A DNA stretch of 64,000 nucleotides from Erysipelotrichales bacterium (GCA_910576855.1 CAJTJP010000016.1:1-64000), one strand, 5' to 3'; shown: positions 17,019-26,809, numbered from the stretch's first letter. Made by a program: numbers and translations. The notes: a model not told the origin generated them from the letters alone.

Positions 17019-18374
17019 TTATTTGTTTTTATATTTGGTTCCGAAGCCTTTTTTATTTGACTGTCGTGCCCGCGCAATTCCCATATCACCGTCATCAACA
17101 CTGTCGGTAATCGTTGAGCCTGCCGCCAACAGCGCATTTTCGCCGATCGTCACCGGCGCAATCAAATTACAGTTGCTGCCGATAAACGCTCCGTCCTTCA
17201 CAACGGTACGATGCTTATTTTTGCCGTCATAATTTACGGTTACGACGCCGCATCCGACATTGATATCCTTGCCGAATTCACTATCTCCGATATATGTCAA
17301 ATGGGCACATTTACTGCCATCGTTAAAATCGGTATTTTTAAATTCGACAAAGTTTCCGATTCGGCAATGCGCATGAATATGGGTATGATTACGCAGATGA
17401 CTCATCGGTCCTACTGTAGTTTGTGCATCTACCTGTGAGTCCACAACCTTGCTTGCATCAATTACTGCATCATCACCGATTTGTGCATCCTTAAGAAAGC
17501 TGTTAGGTAAAATCTGTACATTTTTACCGATCTTGGATTTTCCGTAAATTACGACATTCGGATAAATAATCGTATCCTCACCGATTTCTACATCGGCACC
17601 GATATAAGTATTTTTCCAATCGATCAATGTCACACCGTTCAGCATATGCTTATGATTGATATGCTTCTTCATCCAAGCCTCTGCCTTTGCCAAATCCACT
17701 CGATCGTTTACACCCATCAATTCATCACGATCATCAACAATTAATGCATTGGTTGACAAGCCCTTTCGATTAAAGATTTCTACTAAATCAGTAATGTAGT
17801 ATTCCTTTTGCGCATTATCGTTCGTTAGCTCTTTTAAGCCTTCAAACAGTGCTTTGGTCTTAAATACGAATAAGCCTGTATTAATTTCCGTGATCGTTTT
17901 TTCCTGCGCAGTACAGTCCTTCGCTTCAACGATTTTTTTCACCTGACCGCTTGCTTCACGAACAATTCTGCCGTAATTGCCGCCGTCATCCAAAACAGCG
18001 CTCAATACGGTCAAATCATGTGTTTCATTTGCCGCAAAGGCCTTCTCGATCGTTTCGCTTTGAATACACGGACCGTCACCGTTTAATACGATTGTATCTC
18101 CGTCACAGTCCTTCAAGCAATCTGCCTGCATGACTGCGTGACCTGTTCCTAGCTGCGGGCTTTGAAGCGCATAGGTTACCTCATCCTGCAGGTATTCCTT
18201 GACCGCATCTGCGCCGTGTCCGACAACTACAACGATTTTATCCACATCGGCTTTTTTCAGTGTCGTTATGATATGTCCGATCATCGGTTTATCTGCACAT
18301 TGGTGCATAACCTTACATAAAGACGATTTCATTCTGGTGCCTTTACCGGCAGCCAATACTATCGCAGATCTCAT
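17019..18374 (-). CDS. glmU: Bifunctional GlmU
   Basis: 451 residues. The N-terminal uridylyltransferase (LAAGKGTRMKSSLCKVMH, GHAVMQ, LNGDGP) and the C-terminal left-handed beta-helix acetyltransferase (LRNHTHIHAHCRIGNFVE, GVVTVNYDGKNKHRT) make UDP-GlcNAc for peptidoglycan. GGAGGTAA precedes the ATG. First gene of the operon. Confidence 0.95.
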   Translation of the reverse strand: MRSAIVLAAGKGTRMKSSLCKVMHQCADKPMIGHIITTLKKADVDKIVVVVGHGADAVKEYLQDEVTYALQSPQLGTGHAVMQADCLKDCDGDTIVLNGDGPCIQSETIEKAFAANETHDLTVLSAVLDDGGNYGRIVREASGQVKKIVEAKDCTAQEKTITEINTGLFVFKTKALFEGLKELTNDNAQKEYYITDLVEIFNRKGLSTNALIVDDRDELMGVNDRVDLAKAEAWMKKHINHKHMLNGVTLIDWKNTYIGADVEIGEDTIIYPNVVIYGKSKIGKNVQILPNSFLKDAQIGDDAVIDASKVVDSQVDAQTTVGPMSHLRNHTHIHAHCRIGNFVEFKNTDFNDGSKCAHLTYIGDSEFGKDINVGCGVVTVNYDGKNKHRTVVKDGAFIGSNCNLIAPVTIGENALLAAGSTITDSVDDGDMGIARARQSNKKGFGTKYKNK

Positions 18375-18875
18375 AGAAAAATTACCTCCGTATATATTTT
18401 ATCAAAAAATCAGCATAATAAAAAGGCTTAATTTTATAACGTGCCTTTCTATCGTATTTTATTGTATGTTCCTTTATGTTTTTCGCGCAAATCACTTTAT
18501 TTTTTTACAGTTTCAAAATGCAATAAATTTTTAAGCCGGTATAAAGTGTACAGTAAACTATTTTAATCTTTTGTGTATTTCTGGAAATAGAAAAGTTATT
18601 TCCCGGGAAACAACATTTATCACCCTATTGACAAAACGGTCGGCAGACCGAAATAATGAACAATGAAAAGGATGATGCATATGAATCAAGACTTATACAG
18701 GCACAATCGGCAGTAGGATATTAGACTTTTCTTATCAAAAGTTTTGAAAACAAGAACATTAAAGTCTTAAATCAATCTGCTGATGTCAATACCGTTGAGA
18801 CAGCTCAGCGGCTTTTTGGTTTATACCTTATAATTTTAGAAGTATAGTTTCAAACGCATTTTATACATATACAAA
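18375..18875. other. Gene-poor spacer with promoter, operator-like repeat and mini-ORF
   Basis: TTGACA at 18628-18633 is followed by the inverted repeat CGGTC-GGCA-GACCG (18637-18650), AAAAGGATG, and an ATG at 18681 that opens only 11 codons. A hairpin with T tract lies at 18792-18816 (CCGTTGAG, ACAG, CTCAGCGG). It looks like the promoter and first codons of a lost gene under TetR-type control. Nothing else coding was recognised. Confidence 0.45.
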
Positions 18876-18931
18876 ATAAAAAAAACAATCAGGTTTATAA
18901 TGGAAAGTTGATTTAATCATACCTGATTGTT
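18876..18931 (-). terminator. Terminator of the trp ABC operon
   Basis: AACAATCAGGT (18884-18894) pairs perfectly with ACCTGATTGTT (18921-18931), then eight T on the minus strand. It is about 110 bases after the ATPase gene. Confidence 0.7.
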
Positions 18932-19038
18932 ATAACTGAAAATAAATATGACAGCCATAAACATAGTTAATGATGCATTATACTTACGTATTTTATACTT
19001 CATATATCATGCCTTTAATCACTGGTCAAAATGATAGC

Positions 19039-19797
19039 TTAAGCTGCCAAATCATACATTTTCAACAGCTGATCGACTGTAGTTTGTTGCTTTTCGACAC
19101 CGGTCAATTCCTTAACGATTCTGCCCTCGTTCATGACAAGCAGCTTATTGCCGTAAGTGAGTGCCTGCTTCATATTATGCGTTATCATGATCGTAGGGAT
19201 ATGATTTTCCTTTACGATCGCATCTGTTACATTCATGATCGTATCTGCTGTTTTAGGGTCTAATGCCGCGGTATGCTCATCCAGCAACAACAGCTTCGGT
19301 GTAACTAAGGTTGCCATCATCAGGGTCAATGCTTGTCGCTGTCCGCCGCTCAATAAACCGACCTTCGCGTCCATCCGATTTTCCAGACCGAGATTCAGCT
19401 TGGCGAGCTGTTCTTTGAAATACGGTATATCGGATTTTTTGATCGCTCTGCTTAAGGTAGAGCGTTTTCCGCGGCTGTATGCCAAGCCGAGATTTTCTAA
19501 TATCGTCATATTCGGAGCTGTTCCCTTCAACGGGTCCTGAAATAAGCGACCGATCATTTTAGCGCGCTTATATTCCTTCATCCATGTGATATCCATACCG
19601 TCAAGCTCAATTTTTCCCTTGTCGGGTTCAATGTTGCCGGCAATGCAGTTCAACAGCGTGGATTTTCCGGCTCCGTTGGTTCCCAGTATGGTGATGAAAT
19701 CATCTGCCTGTACCTCATAGCTGACATTATTCAACGCAACTCGTTCATGAATCGTCCCCTTATGAAAGGTCACATGTAAATCGGTTATTTTCAGCAT
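19039..19797 (-). CDS. trpZ: ABC transporter ATP-binding protein (TrpZ-type)
   Basis: 252 residues with Walker A LGTNGAGKSTLLN, Q-loop RLFQDP, signature LSGGQRQALTL, Walker B LLLLDEHTAALDP and H-loop MITHNM. It energises the transporter whose permease gene it overlaps by seven bases. The tryptophan assignment rests on the Trp T-box ahead of the operon. Confidence 0.85.
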   Translation of the reverse strand: MLKITDLHVTFHKGTIHERVALNNVSYEVQADDFITILGTNGAGKSTLLNCIAGNIEPDKGKIELDGMDITWMKEYKRAKMIGRLFQDPLKGTAPNMTILENLGLAYSRGKRSTLSRAIKKSDIPYFKEQLAKLNLGLENRMDAKVGLLSGGQRQALTLMMATLVTPKLLLLDEHTAALDPKTADTIMNVTDAIVKENHIPTIMITHNMKQALTYGNKLLVMNEGRIVKELTGVEKQQTTVDQLLKMYDLAA

Positions 19798-20675
19798 TTT
19801 CTTCCCCTCCTTTTCATTATTTCCTTTTTCAACACCGGAAAGGAAATTGCCAGTGTTACTAAAAGAGCGGATAATAATCGCTGATCCGTTGCATTTACCC
19901 CGAGCTGAAGCGCAAAGGTAAGCAGAAAACGATACGCTATTGCACCGCTGATTACCGCTGAGAAGCTTCTTAACAGCGTCTTTCTGCCGAAAAAGGCTTC
20001 TCCGACGATGATTGAAGCTAAGCCGATCACCAGCTTGCCGATTCCGTCATTCACATCCGCAAAGCTTTGATACTGCGCCAAGATACCGCCGCTTAACGCA
20101 ACTAGGCCGTTTGCCAATGACAGCCCTAACAGCTTCATACGATCGCTGTTGACGGAAGATGCTCTTACCATTGCCTCATTATCACCGGTCGCTCTTAAAC
20201 ACATGCCGAGCTGTGTCTTTAAAAACGCATATAACAGAATTGCCGTTACAGCGACAATCAATATGCACAGAAACAAATTCATCAGCTTAGAATCAGACAG
20301 TGCCGTAAAGCGAGTGAAAATCGTTTCCTTGTCAAACAATGAGATATTGGGTGTATTGCCCATAATTTTATAATTGATTGAATACAAGCCGCTCATCACA
20401 AGAATCCCTGATAAAATCGGCTGTATTTTACATTTTGTCTGCAGAAAGCCGGTAAGGGCACCGGCCAGTGCCCCCGCGAATGCTGCCGCAAAGATACCGA
20501 GAATCGGATGCCCGTTCAAGGTAAATATCGCAGCCGTACCGCAGCCGGTAATAAAGGTTCCGTCAACACTTAAATCGGGAATATCTAAAATGCGAAAGGA
20601 GATATAAACGCCGAACGCAAGTATCGCATAGATCAGTCCGAGCTCCAGTGCTCCCTGTAGGGTAGATAGTGCCAT
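19791..20675 (-). CDS. trpY: ABC transporter permease (TrpY-type)
   Basis: 294 residues, multi-helix permease of the BPD_transp_2/LivH-like family (ALELGLIYAILAFGVYISFRI at the start, GLANGLVALSGGILAQY in the middle). It partners the adjacent lipoprotein and ATPase. The start is 14 bases after the lipoprotein gene. Confidence 0.85.
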   Translation of the reverse strand: MALSTLQGALELGLIYAILAFGVYISFRILDIPDLSVDGTFITGCGTAAIFTLNGHPILGIFAAAFAGALAGALTGFLQTKCKIQPILSGILVMSGLYSINYKIMGNTPNISLFDKETIFTRFTALSDSKLMNLFLCILIVAVTAILLYAFLKTQLGMCLRATGDNEAMVRASSVNSDRMKLLGLSLANGLVALSGGILAQYQSFADVNDGIGKLVIGLASIIVGEAFFGRKTLLRSFSAVISGAIAYRFLLTFALQLGVNATDQRLLSALLVTLAISFPVLKKEIMKRRGRKC

Positions 20676-20689
20676 GCTTTCAACTCCTC

Positions 20690-21676
20690 TTATTTTATCA
20701 TTTGCAGCTTCTCATTATTTGAGATGCTCTCAGGTAAGGTAATGCCTAATGTCTTTAATACCTTTTCATTGATATACACGTTTAAATCATCCTTGAACAC
20801 CTTCACCGGAATATCAGCTGCTTGCTTTCCGTTCAGGATATCGTCTACCATATGTGCTGTTTCCTTGCCCAATTCCTCATAATCGATACCGACTGTCGCA
20901 AAACCGCCGTCCATTACCATAGAATCCGCTCCGACAAACACAGGAATTTTAGCCTTGTTAGCTTCATTGGCTAAAGCGCTCATCGCTGATGCGACCGTAT
21001 TATCATTCGGCACAAAGATTGCATCTGTCTTTGTTACAAGCACCTGTGCATTGGTTTGTACATCGGATATCGTTGTAACGGCACTTTCTATCAGCTTAAT
21101 GTTTTTTGCGGCACAGAAGCTCTTGGCCTTTTCTAAATTCGATACGGAATTTGCTTCACCGGGATTATACATAAAGCCGAGTGTTTTGATTTCAGGCTTG
21201 ATCGTCAATGCCAATTCCAGTATTTGATCGACCTGAATTTCATCAGAGGTTCCGGTAATTCCCTTATCGGGCTTATCTAATGAGGTAAGCAGTCCGGCCT
21301 GAATCGGATCGGATACTGCGGAAAATACAACGCTGCGCTCCTTCGCAAAGTTTGCGGCCGCCTGCGCAGTCGGTGTTGCGATGGCGACGATAACGTCTTT
21401 ATTGTCTCCGTTGAATTTCTGCATAATCGTATTTAAGTAGCTTGAATCATTTGCGGCATTTTGAAAATCCATACTTGATTCGGGATATCCCAATGCGATC
21501 ATTTCTTCTTTAAAGGAATCACGAATCGTATTTAATGAGGTATGGTCGACAATCTGTGCCACACCGATTTTAACATTTGTCTTATCGCCGGTTTGTTCAC
21601 TCTCACCAGCGCAGCCTGTGCAAATAATTGCGGACAATGCGATAATAAAGCCTATTTTTTTATTTGATTTTTTCAT
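20690..21676 (-). CDS. trpX: ABC substrate-binding lipoprotein (TrpX-type)
   Basis: 328 residues of the ABC_sub_bind family. It has a lipoprotein signal peptide with lipobox cysteine C22 (IICTGC). KIGVAQIVDHTSLNTIRDSF and the aspartate-rich core are typical. It captures substrate outside the membrane. T-box context indicates tryptophan. GAGGA precedes the ATG, which lies inside the end of a short upstream ORF. Confidence 0.85.
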   Translation of the reverse strand: MKKSNKKIGFIIALSAIICTGCAGESEQTGDKTNVKIGVAQIVDHTSLNTIRDSFKEEMIALGYPESSMDFQNAANDSSYLNTIMQKFNGDNKDVIVAIATPTAQAAANFAKERSVVFSAVSDPIQAGLLTSLDKPDKGITGTSDEIQVDQILELALTIKPEIKTLGFMYNPGEANSVSNLEKAKSFCAAKNIKLIESAVTTISDVQTNAQVLVTKTDAIFVPNDNTVASAMSALANEANKAKIPVFVGADSMVMDGGFATVGIDYEELGKETAHMVDDILNGKQAADIPVKVFKDDLNVYINEKVLKTLGITLPESISNNEKLQMIK

Positions 21677-21758
21677 TTTCTTTTCCTCGTCTTTCTCTGT
21701 ATTTATTTTGTTTCTTTTCTTTTATCGCTTTTCGCCAGCGCCAATCAATTTCTGACAC
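21660..21758 (-). CDS. Short leader ORF with two Trp codons
   Basis: A GTG at 21758 has a perfect AAGGAGG eight bases upstream, straight after the T-box terminator. It opens 32 codons beginning MSEIDWRWRK and ending inside trpX, overlapping its start by 17 bases. The two Trp codons at positions 6 and 8 are notable ahead of a Trp transporter. The product is very basic. It may act as a translational coupler or a second Trp sensor. Chance cannot be excluded. Confidence 0.5.
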   Translation of the reverse strand: MSEIDWRWRKAIKEKKQNKYRERRGKENEKIK

Positions 21759-21774
21759 AGCGACCACCTCCTTA

Positions 21775-22045
21775 TAAAAAAACATCTGTCCTGTCTATAA
21801 TGACGCACAGGACAGATGAATCATCTGCGGTACCACCTGAATTGGTGTGAAAACACCCTCTCTTTAAGATGCAGCAACATCTCTTGCCGAGTAACGCCGG
21901 TCTACGTCTCGGATACTCACATTTCTGCTTTCCCCTTGCCCTACAAGGTCCATTTGTCTGATCCGCATCTCCGTCAGGTTTCCAGCCTCCCCGACTCTCT
22001 ATCGGCACTGAATCAGTTTTATCTCCTTGATGATTGGTTTGTGGT
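21775..22045 (-). ncRNA. T-box leader, Trp specifier
   Basis: The minus-strand leader contains the T-box core AGGTGGTACCGC (near 21839-21828), then a 12-bp terminator stem (21783-21794 with 21807-21818) and seven T. In the stem I specifier position the sequence AAA-TGG-ACC places TGG at 21952-21950, so uncharged tRNA-Trp would favour read-through. Confidence 0.9.
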
Positions 22046-22048
22046 TAT

Positions 22049-22077
22049 AGGATACACCTTTTGAAAAAACATGTCAA
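22049..22077 (-). promoter_or_regulatory. Promoter of the Trp T-box operon
   Basis: TTGACA, 17-base spacer, TATCCT on the minus strand. Confidence 0.65.
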
Positions 22078-22293
22078 TATATTTTCAGTAATTTTCAATA
22101 TTTGTTTGTAAGCCTTATCATAGATGCGGAGTTTAAGTGTGAAGAAATTCATATGGTGTAAAAAAGAATTAACGACAGGGACAGGGTGCCGCTTAGAATG
22201 ATATAAAAAGCAATCCGAAACAAACTTCATTTCAGACAGCTTTCATCGCTATTCAAAATCCTTCACAAAACAATGTGATTGAAATCAACTGTT

Positions 22294-22557
22294 TTATAGC
22301 TCCGCATCAGAATCAGAATCCTCGCGAAACAAACGATAACACAAATAAAGCCGCAGTGCCCCCATCATCACCAACAGAAATCCGCACAATAACAGTACGA
22401 CACCGTTTGTTGAGGCAGTACCCTCTTGAAAGCCCATAACCATCAACACAATACCAACGACACTCATGATTCCCTGTTGAATCATTGCCTGATATTGAAG
22501 CTTTAAACGCTTGCTTGGATCACTGTGATCCGCTGATAAGTGCTTACGAAACAACAT
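22294..22557 (-). CDS. Small two-helix membrane protein
   Basis: 87 residues, family not recognised. It has two hydrophobic helices (GIMSVVGIVLMVMGF and VVLLLCGFLLVMMGALRLYL), a basic N-terminus and an acidic tail (DSDSDAEL). It lies downstream of metG in the same direction. The space 22078-22293 has no gene. Confidence 0.55.
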   Translation of the reverse strand: MLFRKHLSADHSDPSKRLKLQYQAMIQQGIMSVVGIVLMVMGFQEGTASTNGVVLLLCGFLLVMMGALRLYLCYRLFREDSDSDAEL

Positions 22558-22694
22558 CGCTTATCCCTTCTTTTCTCATTCATTGCATTCTATGCCGTGA
22601 GATATTCCACCGACAATATCATTTGAATAAACTATCCTATGCTTCTTCGCTTCACTTGTGAATTTGTGAATGACCTGCACATAAAATAAGACTG

Positions 22695-22943
22695 CTACTT
22701 TTTTTCCTTTGTCTTACTTTTTGAAGTATCATCTAAATCTATCTCAACGATACCCATTTGTTTCATCATGTACTTACGAATCGGCCTCAGCTGATATAAT
22801 CCATAGACGATACAGCCGATGCCGACAACCGCAATCAATAACGAATTCCCGTTAAAATCACCCTGCACAAAGGCAAGATAGCCTAAGAAGCAACCGATAA
22901 TGACAGACTGAAATCCGTTTGACTTCCGCTTAGGCTCCTGCAT
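22695..22943 (-). CDS. Small membrane protein coupled to metG
   Basis: 82 residues with two hydrophobic segments (VIIGCFLGYLAFVQG, SLLIAVVGIGCIVYGLYQL) and a charged tail rich in lysine. Its ATG overlaps the metG stop as TGATG, so it is translationally coupled. Function unknown. Confidence 0.6.
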   Translation of the reverse strand: MQEPKRKSNGFQSVIIGCFLGYLAFVQGDFNGNSLLIAVVGIGCIVYGLYQLRPIRKYMMKQMGIVEIDLDDTSKSKTKEKK

Positions 22944-24916
22944 CAGCTGACGATCGTTCCGTTTTCCAACGCTTTTTTCACTGATACGATATCTAAACCG
23001 GAATCATCACCGGCGCATAAAATCATACCCTCACTCAGTATCCCTCTCAGCTTGGTACTTTTCAGATTTGTCACAACGACAACCTTTTGCCCGATCAATT
23101 CCTCACATGAGAAATGCTGCGCAATGCCGCTGACAATCTGTCTGACATCACCGTTTCCTAGATCAATTTTTTCCACCAACAGGCGATCGGCCTTCGGATG
23201 CTTTTCACAAGCAATGATCGTTCCGAGCTTGAGCTCAATTTTCGCAAAATCATCAAAAGTGATTTCTGCCTTGCCTTGTGATTTTGCTTTTGTTTCCTTT
23301 TGTGCTTCCTTCGGCGCATCGTTTTTTTCCGCAGTCGCTTGTTCGCTTTCCAGCTGTTTCATAAATGCTTCGGCATCAATGCGGGCAAACAGAATCTGCG
23401 GCTTTTCGCATACGCTGATCCCGCACTCTAATTGCCCGAATTGCTGCAGCGTAGAAAGCTCTGTTTGTTTTGTATTCAATTCCTTAAGAATGGCTTCTGC
23501 ACTTTCCGGCAAAAAGCTTTGTAACAGCACTGCCGCAAAACGAATGCTTTCCAACAGGTTATACAATACAGTAGCCAAGCGATCCTTTTGTGCTTCATCT
23601 TTACCCAATACCCATGGCTGTGTTTCATCGATATATTTATTAGAGCGTCTTAATAACGCAAAGATATCATCAATTGCCTCTCCGACCTTCAGCTCATTCA
23701 TATGTGTCTCTACCTTATGAACCGTTTCCAGTGCCAAATCCTTCAGTTCCGCATCGACCGGTTCACATACGTTAGGGTTCTTGATCACACCACCCTGATA
23801 TTTATTCACCATTGACAGTGTACGGCTGACTAAATTGCCTAATATATTCGCTAAATCGGAATTGATACGCTCAACGATCAAGTCCCATGTAATCACACCG
23901 TCCTGCGCAAACGGCATTTCATGCAGCACGAAATAGCGCACTGCATCGACACCGAAATGACGTACCAAATCCTCGGCATAAATCGCATTGCCTTTTGATT
24001 TTGACATTTTCCCGTTACCGACTAACAGCCACGGATGTCCAAACACTTGCTTAGGCAGCGGTTCATTCAATGCCATCAGCATAATCGGCCAGTATATCGT
24101 ATGGAAGCGCAAAATATCCTTTCCGATAATATGCACATCTGCCGGCCAGTATTTGCGATATGCTTCTTTATGATTGCCCTGTGCATCAAAGCCCAGTGAC
24201 GTAATATAATTGCTGAGTGCATCGATCCATACATATACGACATGCTTCGGATCGAAATCAACCGGAATTCCCCATGTAAATGAGGTTCTTGACACACATA
24301 GATCTTGTAAGCCCGGCTTTAAGAAATTATTCAGCATTTCATTTTTGCGGCTTTCCGGCTGAATAAATTCCGGATGCTCCTCAATATGCTGAATCAAACG
24401 ATCAGCATATTTCTGCATTTTAAAGAAATAAGCTTCCTCACTTGCTTTTTTCACTTCTCTGCCGCAATCAGGACATTTTCCGTCTACAAGCTGACTCTCT
24501 GTCCAAAAGGATTCACACGGGGTACAGTACATACCTTCATAGGTGCTCTTATAAATATCTCCCTGTTCATACAGCTTTTTGAATATTTTCTGCACCTGTT
24601 CCACATGATAATCATCCGTCGTTCTGACAAAATAATCATAAGAAGTATTCATCAAATCAAAGTTTTCCTTAATCGTTTTCGCGACTTTATCAACATATTC
24701 CTTCGGTGTAATGCCTGCCTCTTGTGCCTTTTCCTCAATTTTCACACCGTGCTCATCTGTTCCTGTTTGAAAGAAAACATCATAGCCCTGTGCTCTTTTA
24801 TAACGAGCAATCGCATCAGTCAAAACAATTTCATAAGTATTGCCGATATGCGGCTTTCCCGAGGTATAAGCAATCGCTGTTGTTATATAATACGGTTTTT
24901 TACATTGTTCACACAT
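22943..24916 (-). CDS. metG: Methionyl-tRNA synthetase
   Basis: 657 residues. Class I synthetase with the HIGH-type PHIGN, zinc-knuckle cysteines (CTPCESFW, KCPDCG), KMSKSKGN, and a C-terminal Trbp111-like tRNA-binding domain (LKLGTIIACEKHPKADRL). The start at 24916 (MCEQCKK) has AGGAGG eight bases upstream; the open frame runs further up without homology. Controlled by the Met T-box ahead of it. Confidence 0.95.
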   Translation of the reverse strand: MCEQCKKPYYITTAIAYTSGKPHIGNTYEIVLTDAIARYKRAQGYDVFFQTGTDEHGVKIEEKAQEAGITPKEYVDKVAKTIKENFDLMNTSYDYFVRTTDDYHVEQVQKIFKKLYEQGDIYKSTYEGMYCTPCESFWTESQLVDGKCPDCGREVKKASEEAYFFKMQKYADRLIQHIEEHPEFIQPESRKNEMLNNFLKPGLQDLCVSRTSFTWGIPVDFDPKHVVYVWIDALSNYITSLGFDAQGNHKEAYRKYWPADVHIIGKDILRFHTIYWPIMLMALNEPLPKQVFGHPWLLVGNGKMSKSKGNAIYAEDLVRHFGVDAVRYFVLHEMPFAQDGVITWDLIVERINSDLANILGNLVSRTLSMVNKYQGGVIKNPNVCEPVDAELKDLALETVHKVETHMNELKVGEAIDDIFALLRRSNKYIDETQPWVLGKDEAQKDRLATVLYNLLESIRFAAVLLQSFLPESAEAILKELNTKQTELSTLQQFGQLECGISVCEKPQILFARIDAEAFMKQLESEQATAEKNDAPKEAQKETKAKSQGKAEITFDDFAKIELKLGTIIACEKHPKADRLLVEKIDLGNGDVRQIVSGIAQHFSCEELIGQKVVVVTNLKSTKLRGILSEGMILCAGDDSGLDIVSVKKALENGTIVS

Positions 24917-24924
24917 AAATAATC

Positions 24925-25155
24925 CTCCTATAAAATAAAAAGCCTTCATCAAAGGACGAAAGCTTCGTGTTACCACCTTTATTCGCATACTGTGTATGCC
25001 TCTTACACATAACGCTGTGCGCTGCGTTTTTTCCTACTCAGGTTCAGAAAAACGGTTTAAGGACCATCTTCGCCAAAATCGCTTCAACTGTTTTCACCAG
25101 ACACACAGCTTCTCTATGCAAGCTTTTTTGATTACTCTTCCTATCGTTACCTTTG
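24925..25155 (-). ncRNA. T-box leader, Met specifier
   Basis: The minus-strand leader has the T-box variant AAAGGTGGTAACACG, a terminator (GCTTTCGTC pairing with GATGAAGGC, then T-rich), and GCGAAG-ATG-GTCC placing an ATG specifier at 25067-25065. It would raise metG expression when tRNA-Met is uncharged. Confidence 0.88.
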
Positions 25156-25161
25156 TATAAC

Positions 25162-25190
25162 ATTATATAAAATAATGCAGAGTGTTTCAA
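25162..25190 (-). promoter_or_regulatory. metG promoter
   Basis: TTGAAA, 17-base spacer, TATAAT on the minus strand, just before the T-box. Confidence 0.75.
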
Positions 25191-25237
25191 GGCTTATTTT
25201 TATTTTCGCTTGACAGGCTTATTTTTATTTTCGCTTG
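25191..25237. repeat. 22-bp tandem repeat, third copy at 28619-28639
   Basis: Two copies of a 22-bp unit ending in TTATTTTTATTTTCGCTTG lie at 25191-25212 and 25216-25237. A 21-bp near-copy occurs at 28619-28639, in the same orientation, on the other side of the protease locus. Confidence 0.6.
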
Positions 25238-25327
25238 TTAAGTAAACTCAGTATGCGTTTTTTTCGGTTTTTAAATATACGACTGCTTAATTCGGTAAAT
25301 TAAGTATGTGAATCATTAGAATTTTAT

Positions 25328-26077
25328 CTAGTACAATGTTAACCCTAGTGAAGAAGTAATCTTTGATGCCTTGACGACATAGCGATTGTCTGCTCCTCCA
25401 CCTTTAGTTATACCGATTGCATAAGGTCCTGAAATATTAACACCGCCACTCATTCCTCCAACACTTCCACCACTACAGCAAAATAAATTAGTATAGGTAC
25501 CGTCATTTTTAAAAGATGCAGAGGCTGACGTGGAGGTAATATATCCTGTCTTATTAGCAATCCATGAAGCTGCTTTAACGTAAGAGCCTTGCGATACTGC
25601 GAAATCATTTACTTGGTACCTAGATCCTTGTCTATCAGTATTAGGCACCAAACTTCCTACATTAGGGTTAATAAATTCTGCATCCATATTTGAAGACGGA
25701 GACCAAACTCTAGACACTACCTTACCACCCGTGGTATTCGCACCGACAGGAAAGCAATGTCCGGCAGTAACATAACCGTAAGTCGTACCTTTTTTAGCAC
25801 GAAATCCTATTGAGCAATTACTATCTGTGGCCTTATTATATATATTATCTCCACCCTGTAATGCATCATTTTGAAGACTCTCCCTTGTATATTCATATGC
25901 TACTGCTACTCGCTCCGTATTTAATTCGGAAATAATGTTTTTAATCAAACTCAACTTAAGCTCATCAGTATATTTCACAATAAGACTATTTTTACTCTCA
26001 TCGATATATGTAGATACAACTCCATACTCAGCTTGTGCTTCGGCAAAATTATTCTGTAGACTTACAATATCTTTATA
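25328..26077 (-). pseudogene. 3' part of a split S1 (chymotrypsin-like) protease gene
   Basis: The frame is open from an upstream TGA with no start codon. It encodes the end of a pro-domain (LQNNFAEAQAEYGVVSTYID) and an S1 protease domain with histidine in VTAGHC, aspartate in NMDAEFI and serine in GGMSGGV. The usual GDSGG has Met in place of Asp. The signal peptide and first half of the pro-domain lie at 27763-28044, on the far side of an inserted cassette. Removing the cassette and one TATAAA joins both parts in frame to about 341 residues. Confidence 0.75.
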
Positions 26078-26223
26078 AGTATTATATCAAATTTTATATC
26101 TGATTTTCGATTATCCGCATAAATACTATACCTTTAAGCATTTTGAAGTATAGAAAACCATTCATTTTACCACGAATTTACCACGATTGAATGAGCCTTG
26201 ATATGACCTATAAAATAACACTC

Positions 26224-26288
26224 AAAAGACATCATTGCACCTACATGGTGTCTTTTTAAAAAGCAGTCAATCCTAAGACTAACTGCTT
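26224..26288 (-). terminator. Two terminator hairpins
   Basis: AAGCAGT (26261-26267) pairs with ACTGCTT (26282-26288) and ends the Cys-rich gene on the minus strand. A second hairpin AAAAGACA/TGTCTTTT (26224-26256) follows. Nearby, TTTACCACGA occurs twice at an 11-bp period (26166-26186). Confidence 0.6.
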
Positions 26289-26322
26289 TGTGGATATGGA
26301 TATGAAGTTGTCAAACTGAAAG

Positions 26323-26760
26323 TTATCGCTCTGACATATATTTCTGTATTTCATCAGAGGTCAATTTTCTTATCTGCGTATTTGCATATTCTCTGTATTC
26401 TTCAATAATAAAAACTGGCTTCATATCTTTGCAAATTTTTCCTTTGTTCTTTTTTAGATATAACTGTAAGTCCTCGATGTTCGCAAAAATTTTGTATGAA
26501 AGTCTGCCATTTTCACTTTTCAGTTCATAAATACCACATGGCTTTTTCATACTATAATCAGCAGTACGCAAATATAATTTTGCAATTTCTAACGATTTAA
26601 AAGGAAAATTCCACCGTTGTAATCCGCGTTTAGGGTCATGTTCAATGCAAATGCACCGCCCACAAGTCCCACAAATGTATTGTGTATGATTTTCTAAACA
26701 TTCCAACGGATTTAAGAGTGGTGTTATTCTGTTTTTATCAACATAACATTCTATACACAT
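26323..26760 (-). CDS. Cys-rich hypothetical protein (zinc-binding N-terminus)
   Basis: 145 residues. The N-terminal 45 residues hold paired cysteines and a histidine (MCIECYVDK, CLENH, CGTCGRCICIEHD) that suggest a zinc ribbon or B-box-like knuckle. The rest is a mixed domain with KIFANIEDLQLYLKKNKGK. The family is seen in Bacillota without known function. Last gene in the inserted cassette. Confidence 0.6.
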   Translation of the reverse strand: MCIECYVDKNRITPLLNPLECLENHTQYICGTCGRCICIEHDPKRGLQRWNFPFKSLEIAKLYLRTADYSMKKPCGIYELKSENGRLSYKIFANIEDLQLYLKKNKGKICKDMKPVFIIEEYREYANTQIRKLTSDEIQKYMSER

Positions 26761-26809
26761 TTTTCTTTTCGCTCCTATTAAATTCCACTTTCCTTAAATA
26801 AACTGAAAT

